Shown: positions 10,901 through 19,362 of the stretch, one piece after another | Layout: every line of letters begins with the position of its first letter | Position numbering within the stretch: position 1 is the stretch's first letter | NCBI GenBank assembly: GCA_032433595.1 | Contig: JASWJB010000415.1 | Span: 1-31,755 of the forward strand | Source of the DNA: Conoideocrella luteorostrata | Taxonomy: Eukaryota; Ascomycota; Sordariomycetes; Hypocreales; Clavicipitaceae | Length of the DNA stretch: 31,755 nt | Direction of reading: 5' to 3' | The notes under the pieces: model-generated | Told to the model about the DNA's origin: nothing | The model's input: only the letters and a program-made list of their open reading frames with translations | Databases searched by the model: none | Translations under genes and position numbers: made by a program

Positions 10901-12545
10901 GGTGACCGCATTTTTTCCAGCAGAAACGCTGACTTTCGTCAACAAGTTATGCGTGCCACCGGCGGCAAAGGCGTTGATGTGGTGCTCAATTCCCTGGCAG
11001 GCCCGCTTCTACAAAGCAGTTGGGAGTGTCTTGCTGAATGCGGTCGGCTGATTGAGCTCGGAAAGCGAGATGCAAGGCGCGCCAAAGCTCTGCAAATGGG
11101 CATGTTTGCCAAGCCCGCATCTTATATTGCCGTTGATATCGTTCAGTTGGGAATTCACAAGCCCCGAGCGCTGCAAAGGGTGTTCAAGAAAGTGATGACA
11201 ATGTTGGATAAGAAAGAAATATTACACAGGATTCCTTTGTTATCATATGGAATGGGAGACTTGAAGAAGACGTTCAGACTATTGCAAAGCGGAAAGCATA
11301 TAGGCAAAGCCGTGGTCAATGTTGAGCATGACGAGGAAATCCAGGTAAGTCCTCCCTATACATGCGGTCGTGCCTTTCTCATCACGCTTCGCGGTTCACC
11401 AGCTAATAATACGTGGTTTACAGACCATCTTGAGCAGAGGCAATGTTGTACTTCGTCCTGACGCCACTTATCTGATTGTCGGTGGTGTTGGTGGCTTGGG
11501 ACTTGAAATCGCCAAATGGATGTCGGCTAGAGGTGCGAAACACGTGGCATTGATGTCCCGGCACGCCGCCGTTTCTGATAATGCGTTGTTTCGCGACGAA
11601 TTCAGAGACAGAGGCACAGAAATCCATTTCATCAGCTGCGATGTGACCAATATGGACGCACTTGCGGAAGCCATCTCAACACATCCGCTTCGATTCCCCA
11701 TTCAAGGAGTCATACAGGCTGCAGCGGTGCTAAGGGATACTATATTCGAGAACATGACCCATCAACAGTGGCTGGAGACTCTAAGACCCAAAGTTGAGGG
11801 CACAAGGAACCTTGACAAACAGTTTCAACAATCTTCCCTCGACTTTTTCGTCATCTTATCGTCTGCCACTGCTGTTGTGGGCAATGCAGGTCAAGCAAAC
11901 TACACAGCAGGCGGTACTTATCAAGACGCCCTTGCGCAACTTCGAATAAGCCTGGGGCTGCCAGCAGTATCCATCAATCTCGGAGCCGTGCTGTCAGCAG
12001 GATTAGCAGCCCGCAGCGGCATCGCTTCCCGACTGGGAAAGTCAGGATTCCGGTCCCATGAGATTTCCGAAGTCCTCCGCTTGGTGGAACTGGCCGTGCG
12101 ACACCCATTCTACGGGCAGATGGTGAGTGGCATCAAACCCTGGTCAAGTGTCGGGGAATTTTCATGGCGTCTGGAGTCTCGTTTCGAAGGTTTGCGGATC
12201 GAAGGTTTGCGGATCGAAGGAGATGAATCGGCTACGGCAGAATCCGGCGAGGCAGCTGCTGCCAGTCTGAAGCATCGTCTTTCCAGCATGTCGGAAACTG
12301 AAAGCACAGACGTGCTTGTTCATGAGCTCACAAGTCGTCTGGCGGACATATTCGGAAGGCAGCCTAGTTCTTTTGATGTCAGCGCCTCCCTTTCATCGTA
12401 TGGCGTTGATTCATTGGTGGCAGTGGAGTTGCGGAATTGGATCACCAGCAATGTGACATCCAATGCAAGCGTGTTCGATATCACGCAGAGCGCCTCCATC
12501 ACAGATTTGGCCAAGAAACTTGCGATCAAGTATGGACAGAAATAG
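4985..12545 (+). CDS. Highly reducing type I polyketide synthase (KS-AT-DH-ER-KR-ACP) interrupted by one in-frame TGA
   Basis: Eight exons join in frame: 4985-5179, 5263-5349, 5402-5459, 5583-5916, 6055-6580, 6675-7587, 7677-11344, 11424-12545. This gives 2301 codons with GT-AG introns of 52-138 nt. KS: Cys182 (VDTACST), His317 (ECHGTGT), His357 (KANFGH). AT: Ser757 in GHSSGE. DH: His1086 in WLQHHKVQ and Asp1267 in [10 protein letters not shown]. The stretch between DH and ER is only about 230 residues, too short for a C-methyltransferase. [13 protein letters not shown] and [11 protein letters not shown] near 1738. [10 protein letters not shown] and Tyr2087 (GQANYTAGG). ACP: Ser2257 (GVDSLV). 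There is no thioesterase, reductase or condensation domain after the ACP, so an external enzyme must release the product; the divergent oxoamine synthase is the candidate. The KS-AT linker carries an Asn/Gly-rich insertion (about 425-560). Oddity: codon 164 (5732-5734) is TGA where KS domains have Arg (LAN-R-VSHF); no intron can skip it. As read, translation stops before the active-site Cys, so the gene is probably non-functional unless this is a sequence error or readthrough occurs. Confidence 0.93.
5732..5734 (+). other. In-frame TGA in the PKS ketosynthase, codon 164
   Basis: The context is ATG TTG GCA AAC TGA GTC TCC CAT. Conserved KS sequence resumes in the same frame on both sides. Arg is expected at this position; CGA to TGA is one C-to-T change at a CpG. 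Confidence 0.85.
12186..12220 (+). repeat. 15-bp in-frame tandem duplication in the KR-ACP linker
   Basis: GAAGGTTTGCGGATC is present twice (12186-12200, 12201-12215) and is followed by the first five bases again. It encodes [12 protein letters not shown] in a linker, so it should be tolerated. Confidence 0.85.
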
Positions 12546-13504
12546 GTCCTTTCCATACCTTTGAGAGATTATTTGCAAGCGTCACACATGCGGACGAGGC
12601 TGAATGGTTTGATCATTACTGTAAACGTCTGCACTGTTATATTCTTCTAATCTTCTTTCCCCTATACCTTCAATGGTGTCCATGGTACTTGATGGCTCGG
12701 ATAGCACGTCATATTCAGCGTGCATAATTTTAAAGAAGTCAGTTTGGTGTTTCAAGGTAAACGGTGGCAATAGACTTGGTTCTAGAAGGCAGATTGTGCT
12801 AAGCAGAAGCTGCAGACCAGTGTGGCTTGACAATCAGTCAAGCTCAATTTCAGCCTTCGAACTTGGTTGATTGAAAGACATCTCAGCTCGATTGAAACTT
12901 GACTTAACCATGTAATCGTGCCCCGCCTCACTTTTCGGTGGCTTAAGGTCTCGCACACCACGAATGGTAGTGCTATATACCCTTATGGATAGGTTACCCT
13001 GACAGGCGCTTTTAATACTATATATATTAAACTACAAAATAGCTATAAAAAGTATTTAAATAGTTTGTCGACCCAAAACGCACGCCCAAAACTCACGTAT
13101 GCTAGAGTCTGACACACAACCAGCAACGCTCCGTACACTTCGTGGCAGGTTCTCGCAAAGACTTTCCGTAATTTATAGAGACCTTTCTCTTGCCGAGAGT
13201 ACAGCCGACATTTAATGTGATTTTAACATTATCAGATTAGTTCATGAGGGATAACTGAAAAAAAAAAGAAGTTAAAACATAATTTGAGATACATTGAGTT
13301 AAAGACTATTAATACGCAGACTAAGTCATCATTACTGCAAACATCATTCTTCATGGGTTGACAAGAATGCGCGAAATAATAATTGAACATTACACAATTG
13401 CCCCAAACTCCTTCTATATCCGATGCATCAGGACATGGCAATAGCAGTAGCAAAATTCTCACCGCCGACCGTTGACGTTATACCTCCCACATACGTGACT
13501 TACC
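12546..13504. other. Intergenic stretch between PKS and LPMO 3' ends, AT-rich core
   Basis: No gene recognised. It is a convergent 3'-3' region. There is a small perfect hairpin (GCTTGAC-loop-GTCAAGC) at 12824-12842, an AT-rich core at about 13010-13070, and CTCCGTA at 13129-13135. The AT-rich part could be a degraded repeat, but no terminal repeats were found for it. Confidence 0.5.
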
Positions 13505-14725
13505 TCAAGGAAACTGGAAGTCGGGAGGAACGCAGTAAGGGCTCCCGTTAGCCGCATTAAACTTGCATACCTGACCTGGACCGCAATCGCCAGCGTACTA
13601 ATTACCGAATTAGCCAAAATTGAACATAAGTGATTCCACTCGCCGTCGAGATGGACTTACTACCCAACTTCCGGATACATCGCAAACCTGCCATCCTTGT
13701 CCGCCAGATGGGGCCGTGGTACATTGATATGAGCCGGGCTGGCAAGAGTTGGAGATAGGCGGCGGAGCCGTTGGTAAAACCAGTGGCCCGGTTGGCATAT
13801 CGGCCATTGGAGGCATGGTTGGGGGACTTAACATGCCATGCCAGGTCGTGCTGGTGTTCGTGCCGCGGGAAGGCATCTTGGGGGCCGAGGGCAGAGGCAG
13901 GGACATGTCTATATAAGGCGGTGGGCTTGGCACATCTGCTGAAGGCCCTGAAGAACCAGCGGCAGCTTTAGGCAAAGATGCCGGGGAACCCGATGATGAG
14001 AAGTCATCCAGAGAATCCGTTGGCAAGGTCGAGTATCGCGATGACGCAGCACAGTTACCTGTCGGTGGTGACGTATCCTTCGAATTCATGTCCACATCAG
14101 CTCCTGGGTCCGGAAACATCACGTCCTTGCCTTCTACCGTCCCACAGTCATTTCCAACATTTGCGACAAACATCTTTGGGCGATTCTTCATTGACCTTGC
14201 AACGCCACGCCTCTTCTTTCTAGCCCCGTCTTGAACCATAATTGCTGCGCAGTTCATGTACATCTCTCGATTGCCAACCTGGTTAAACCACGTCCATGCA
14301 AAGAGCATCTCTCCGGCAGGTGTATCCCCCGGCAACGTAAAGTCGTACGTTGAGTCTCCCACGACAGGGCAGTTTCCGATATAAGAGTGAATTACTCTCC
14401 AGGACTTGCCCTTGTCAAATGACAAAGAAGACTGGCAACTACCTCCATTGTGCGCAGCTTGACCGGTGATGGTCATGCTATAGGATTGGCCGGGCGTCCA
14501 TTGTGCCACGGGCTGGCCTTGAGACGTTCCAAGGACTTCATGGTGGCCTTTGCAGGGGTAGTTGCTTCCGTCGGCGTGGAGGGGAGATGTCATGTCGTAG
14601 TCTTGGTTGGTGGTGTATTTGTTGAATTTGGACAGCAGCGGGGGAGGGTCGGACATTTGCATGTGTGCCCCAGTGAACGATGTGAGGGACAGGACCGTGA
14701 AGACGGCGGACTTGAGGGTCTTCAT
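13505..14725 (-). CDS. AA11-type lytic polysaccharide monooxygenase with C-terminal X278-like module
   Basis: Two exons on the minus strand (14725-13661 and 13597-13505) are joined by a 63-nt GT-AG intron and give 385 residues. The start MKTLKSAVF is chosen over an upstream in-frame start because it opens a clean signal peptide ending at Ala20. The mature chain begins with His21 (HMQMSDP), the N-terminal half of the copper histidine brace. His92 (QAAHNGGSCQ) is the second histidine and Tyr156 (GNREMYMNCA) the axial residue, in the AA11 arrangement. AA11 enzymes oxidatively cleave chitin outside the cell. A basic stretch (ARKKRRG) follows the catalytic domain, then a Ser/Pro-rich linker. The C-terminal Cys-rich module starts NSCQPGSYQC and finishes in exon 2 with AGDCGPGQVCKF and PYCVPP, like the X278 module known after AA11 domains. 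Substrate is inferred from the family. It shows no sign of belonging to the PKS cluster. Confidence 0.88.
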
Positions 14726-15365
14726 TGTAAGTGTGCAATATGTTTCCTGTGTCCTGCAAGTAGGTGATGATTTGGAGTAAGGATGGACGGTCAAGTGATA
14801 GATGCGAGACGCTGAGACGGCGTGTACAGTCAAGACATGGCACATTGATGTTCTTATTCTATTTCATAGTCATAGCTTCTTGTCTACGGTTGCTTCCATT
14901 CTGGCAGTATGGGGGATCTGGCCGTCATGCATTGTTCTTCATTCCACGAGATGGTGGAAAGAAGCAGTTGTGCAGCGTACGGATGGATGTCTGGGGTGGA
15001 TTTTTGCCTCAATCAGGAGCTCAAACCGCCGGGTCTCGGCTGTGATAGGCAATGTTGGAGACAGACTTAGCGTGGCATCCCTTTTTTTCTTTGACGGCAG
15101 GGCAGCCACATGGGATGATAGTACGAATCGGAATGGGAATGTGGATGTGAATGGGAGTAGGAATGGAATGTGCAATGTGAAACCTCGACTTGAGAATGTC
15201 GGACCAGCCACCCTCGGCTCCTCACGACACCGCACCGCACCACCGACAGGTATGGAGGATGTTACATCTCTGTGCCTGGCTGGCTGGCCGGGTTTCAGGC
15301 GTCTGCGGCGCGCGATGTTCAACGCAGTGATCCGTGGAAACCCCTAGTTAGTAGGCAGTGCTAAT
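14726..15365. other. LPMO upstream region
   Basis: No gene recognised. A 181-codon open frame on the plus strand (14802-15347) has no family features or signal. At 15120-15180 there is a purine-rich run of GGAATG/GGGAATG-like units. It probably contains the LPMO promoter and 5' leader. Confidence 0.4.
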
Positions 15366-15373
15366 TTAAGAAG
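15366..15373. repeat. Target-site duplication, left copy
   Basis: TTAAGAAG, identical to 15791-15798 on the other side of the MITE-like element. Confidence 0.65.
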
Positions 15374-15790
15374 GGAAGCGTTGTGCAGCACCCCTCTTGA
15401 GCTCGTCCAGCACCGCTCTTGTACCCCGCTAACAGAATTATCTCCGGCATGACCTTACGCAGCGGTTTATAAATAATTTTTACTCTATATTTTTAACTTT
15501 TTATTTTTATTTTTATTATGTGTAATTCTTTTTTGAGGCTTTATTTAGCTAGCACGCGCTGTGTCGCAAGCTAATGTGCGCTATTATGCGCTGACTACTC
15601 TGTACGGAGTACGGAGTACACGCTGAATATATACTGGGTACTGCTGTGTGTAAATTCAGGACCCTGTTAGTGGAAGACTTTGAGGACTTGGGAGGCGGCT
15701 TATATAGTAGCCAATTAGCTATGCTTACAGAGTATCCCCCACAAAAAAGTGCTGGTTCAACGCAAAAGGGGTGCTAGATAACGCTGCCCA
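15374..15790. mobile_element. MITE-like non-autonomous DNA element, hAT-like by 8-bp target duplication
   Basis: The two ends are inverted copies: left 15373-15413, right 15749-15789 read on the other strand. Both read GGG.AGCGTT, then AGCACCCCT, then CCAGCAC at the same spacing, with about 31 of 41 positions matching by eye. The pair is flanked by the direct repeat TTAAGAAG at 15366-15373 and 15791-15798, an 8-bp duplication as made by hAT transposases. The 417-bp interior is AT-rich at 15465-15530 and has no coding capacity, so it must have been mobilised in trans. It also contains a double TACGGAGTAC motif (15603-15619). The diverged arms point to an old insertion. Confidence 0.68.
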
Positions 15791-15798
15791 TTAAGAAG
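15791..15798. repeat. Target-site duplication, right copy
   Basis: TTAAGAAG, identical to 15366-15373. The exact element boundary is uncertain by one or two bases because the left end also starts with G. Confidence 0.65.
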
Positions 15799-16150
15799 CT
15801 CAGGGGCAGTCCCGCCCCATCCACGCTTTGTCTTCGGCGGCACATTAGCTAAAGTAGGTACAAGCTGCTGCCCGAGCAGTAGAGCAACGTTTTAACAACG
15901 AGTACCCCGTAGAGTCCTGTAGATAGCACAGCGGGGTAATTGGCCAAGTAAATCCCCAATCCAAGCTACTTCTTACCACCTCCGCTTTGGTCGGTCGCCA
16001 TGGGCTGGACAAACATGCCTTCGCTCCTGAAAGGTCTGATGCGATGCACTCATACCCAAGTATCTTCAGGTGTATTCCTGGAATACATTCGGTTAACATC
16101 ACGCTAATCGGCGGTCCCCATGCAAATTGCAGCTTTTCAGGAATCGAGCC

Positions 16151-16990
16151 ATGACTCGAAATGGACGTAGCCAAGAGGAGAGTCCTCTTCTCGGGCCGCG
16201 CTCCAGACGGCCTGATGCTGCTTCCAAATCGTCGCACCAAATCACACTTACGTCTTCCTTCATCGTTGCGCTCTACCTCATAGCGTCGTCGATTTTAGAG
16301 CTCAGCGGTTCCTTCATAGACCCAGCGTTTGGCGAAATCCAGGAAGGCATCATTTGTCGGCAGCACTACAACAATGTCGCTGACTCGGCAACCGATCCGC
16401 GATGCAAAGGCAAAGAAGTGCAGTCGGACATCTCTATGTTGCAAGCGATAGAAATGACTTTTGCTTCAACGCCTGCCGTTTTCCTTTCACTCCTATACGG
16501 GATGGGCGCGGGGAAATTTGGTCGATGACCGATACTCCGTCTCGCAGCTCTTGGTCGGATGTTATGGTATCCTGCTGATTTATTTATCTGTGAGTGTTGG
16601 AAATGCTGACTTTTGCGCTTGAATCACTCCTTGAGGCCTCGTGAAACGGAGCGATGTCAAATTAAAAAAGGTTCATTTTCTGCAGATCGGTTTCCAGAAT
16701 TTTCGGCATCAAGTTGATATGGCCTTCAGCATTTGTTGTTACCTCAATTGGAGGCGGCACCCATGTATTTGATGCCTTGTTGTACACAATCGTCAGTGAC
16801 GTGACAACTCCAGCACAATGGTATGAGACATCAACGGTCCCGGGTTAACATGCTTCTACCAACTTCTTGACGAGGCAAATACTCTAATGTGGCCTCAACA
16901 GAACCAACATATTTTTCTATCTGACTGCAGTACTCGTGGCGATGCCACTGGTAGGCAATCCATTAGCATATATCGCAATGGAACAACATC
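16151..16990 (+). pseudogene. MFS transporter N-terminal half, pseudogene
   Basis: From ATG 16151 the frame gives a cytosolic tail (ESPLLGPRSRR), a first membrane helix (FIVALYLIASSILELSGSF) and the family-like stretch EGIICRQHYNNVADSATDP. It then reaches LLYGMGAGKFGR, the MFS loop 2-3 signature region. The next codon is TGA (16526-16528) where a second Arg is expected (GR-R-P); homology resumes in frame as PILRLAALG. After an intron ending near 16684 comes GIKLIWPSAFVV...GGGTHVFDALLYTIVSDV. Splicing at 16820/16900 creates another TGA across the junction, again where Arg is expected before TNIFFYLTAVLVAMP. Homology ends around IAMEQ (about 16985), roughly half a transporter, and the next sequence is from an ABC protein. 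Family membership is clear; it cannot make a working protein. Confidence 0.72.
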
Positions 16991-17973
16991 ACCAATTGCC
17001 ATGGGACTTGCGCTACTCAACGTTATGCTATTCGGGGACTCGGTCAGGGACCTCATTGACTCATGGATCAATGTTGAAACATCTCTGGGTGCTATTGTGC
17101 GCATACGATCGTTTACTTGCGCCACCCCAATGGAGAGTCAACAACGGCGCCACTCTACCTCCTGGCTGCCTTAGAGGAGGAACAATTGACATGGTCGAAG
17201 TGACGTCTACCGATAAGTGAGCCCTTTTCTCCATTGTATAAATTCTCTGTCTTCATGCTCACAGAGAATGTGGTCCAAGCTCGTCGGATGCTTCATCGGT
17301 CGCCCTCGACAAAGTTTCGCTACAAGTACCGGCCACAAGGTGACAATAGTCGGGCGAACCGGTAGGTATGCTTCCTTCAAACCCCCCAGAGTTCTTACTT
17401 ATTCTAACTCGCGAGCGGTGTTACAGTGGCAAAAGCTCCCTAATCTTGACTCCTCTGAACTTTTTGGACTATGCAGGGGTCATAGGAATCGACGGGGTGG
17501 ACTTGAGCGAGATTCCACGGCAACACCTCAGATCTTACATTACGAAAATTAGCCAAGATCTGGTGGAGCTCCCTGGAACAGTTCGCTACAACCTCCTTCC
17601 AGTGCCCGGGACAGAGTCGGCCGATTCCGAGCTTGTCGACAAAGTTGCGACCAACGTAATACTGAGACGAGAAGGACTACTGGATTACATCAATCAGCGC
17701 GGCGGGCTTGACGCCCCCTCATTAACATGGGCTTCTCTCATGGCCAGAAGCAACTGCTGGCCATTGCACGAGCGGTGCTGCACAAGGTCGAAAAAGGGCA
17801 GCAAGATCCTTCTGGTTGACGAGGCTACGAGTAGCATGGATGCCGAGACGGCCAGAACGATGGAGCATGTCCTGGACGACGTCTTTGGCGACTGCACCAG
17901 AATCGTCATGTCGCATCGACCGGAAATGGTACAAAACTCAGACTTTATTGTGACCATGCAGGATGGGAAATAG
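16990..17973 (+). pseudogene. ABC-C (MRP-type) transporter C-terminal end, pseudogene
   Basis: This starts abruptly inside the second membrane domain of a full-size ABC-C exporter: MGLALLNVMLFGDS, then SWINVETSLGAI, the conserved stretch before NBD2. It continues with ALDKVS, a Walker A rebuilt across an intron (GRTG-SGKSS, intron about 17366-17426), and an ISQDLVELPGTVRYNL Q-loop region. The signature FSHGQKQLLAIARA sits in a different frame (about 17723-17800), followed by Walker B KILLVDEATSSMD and the H-loop region IVMSHRP. Frame changes are needed near 17310, near 17715 (a C run) and near 17800 (an A run); the last two compensate each other. The stop at 17971-17973 comes right after MQDGK, a little earlier than usual for the family. 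No N-terminal two-thirds is present. Possibly once an exporter for the neighbouring PKS product (inference). Confidence 0.78.
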
Positions 17974-18198
17974 TAATCATTGCTGACCGATAAGCAGCCG
18001 GAGGCTCACGTATGGGATGCATGGGCAGGGAAGTGAGCCTGTCTGTCAGTACGGACATATGCATATCGGCACTGACGTTAGATACTGACAGGGCTGGAAT
18101 GAGAGGCCTGGTGTGATGGTAGAGGGGGGGATACACGCAACGTGGAGTTTGGTCATCCGGGCAGAACCGTCGCTGTAACTATGTAGTCCTGCTGGGTG

Positions 18199-18212
18199 TA
18201 CGGAGTACTCCG
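18199..18212. repeat. TACGGAGTACTCCG palindrome
   Basis: A perfect 12-bp palindrome CGGAGTACTCCG (18201-18212), equal to CGG-N6-CCG. The same 12-mer occurs at 29449-29460. Confidence 0.8.
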
Positions 18213-18556
18213 CATGGCATGTAGTATTCAGCAGGTAGGGCGTATTGCAGAGTTGAGTCCCACGTAGGTTGGGGAAGAGGGAAGGAGAAGGGGGCGAAGT
18301 AAAGGTGAGGCTGCAATATCCGGCCCATCTTGGTGGCAGCCTCGATTCGCAACGAAGCGCAAGTCGTGAAGTAAAGTGTAGTATTTACTAACCACTTTAG
18401 CACCTAGTACTTACTGCGTAAGGTAGATATGGGGACGGCAGAGGCAGCAAGCCAACCGAGGGACTGCCATGTCTCGAGGGTGGCGTCACGTTGGCCAGGA
18501 TCCGCCCCGCGGGCTAAAGATTATCAGGCGGGCGGGCGGGTACGGAGTAAACAGTA

Positions 18557-18631
18557 CTAACTAGCAGTTACGCTCGAATTCATTAACTAGTGGCACTACG
18601 GCGTACGGCTGGCGTAACGGTAGCTAGTTAG
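18557..18631. repeat. Imperfect inverted repeat with 40-bp spacer
   Basis: CTAACTAGCAGTTACG (18557-18572) pairs with 18613-18631 on the other strand, with a 3-base gap. It lies about 730 bp upstream of the CorA-like start. Confidence 0.55.
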
Positions 18632-19246
18632 GAGTTAACTTGGTTACTCGTTGTTTTGACTGGGTTTGCGCGCATGCATACTCCGTTCAGCTCAAGGATG
18701 CAGATTGTAGTTGCTCTATACTCCGAACCCGCGTAGCTGTGAGAGGAGCAGTCAGAGGAGTGCAAGAAGACCTAGCTACCAAATTGACTCCTTGCATCCA
18801 GCACACCACACCCGCTGGGACATGCCTGCAATGTTCGCCTGAACGAACGGAGAGACCAGGCCAGGGCCAATACTTTTGTCCCTTGCTCGCACAGCCGCTC
18901 GCTCAGCCGCCGCCTCCAACTAGGCCAGGATGCAGGGCAGGGCGGCTGAACTTTTGGATTTGAATCACACTGGGCATGTACTCCGTATGTGCAGGTAGTT
19001 ATGTACGTATATACGTACGGAGCGCATGTAGCCTCTTTTATCTGCGTCTAGCCGTGATGGCGGCGACTATTTGTACGTGGCAGCCGCTCCCGCCCATTTG
19101 AGCAGCGCCAACGTTGTCTTTTCCTGCATTCCTTGGCCGAGAGTCTGCGAATAAAACAGCGCAATAGAATTCAGTACAGCACAGTACAGTGCTGCCTCCA
19201 TACATTATCCCGCAATCTATCGACTCGCTCCCGGCAACTACTTTCC

Positions 19247-19248
<2 letters not shown>

Positions 19249-19278
<30 letters not shown>
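19249..19278 (+). repeat. GCTT microsatellite, seven units
   Basis: Seven GCTT units plus GC lie about 85 bp upstream of the CorA-like ATG, probably in its 5' leader. Confidence 0.9.
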
Positions 19279-19362
19279 CAAGTATAGCTCGCTATACGCC
19301 TGCTATACTCCAACTTCTCGCGGGGCCCATTCCAAACCACTCATAAAGGCAGCTGGGCTGGT

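Larger units (their letters stand above)
17974..19362. other. Intergenic stretch upstream of the CorA-like gene
   Basis: No gene recognised. It is dense in TACGGAG/CTCCGTA motifs (18199, 18541, 18981, 19016), has a G/C triplet run (GGCGGGCGGGCGGG) near 18528-18540, an imperfect inverted repeat (18557-18631) and a GCTT microsatellite (19249-19278) close to the start codon. Confidence 0.5.

Noticed and set aside
13010..13070. AT-rich core as a RIP-mutated transposon
   Set aside because: Too short, and no terminal repeats or protein traces were found, so I only describe it as AT-rich.
14802..15347. 181-codon plus-strand open frame
   Set aside because: No domain or signal, starts in the LPMO leader region, and ends just before the MITE-like element. 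It looks like a chance frame.
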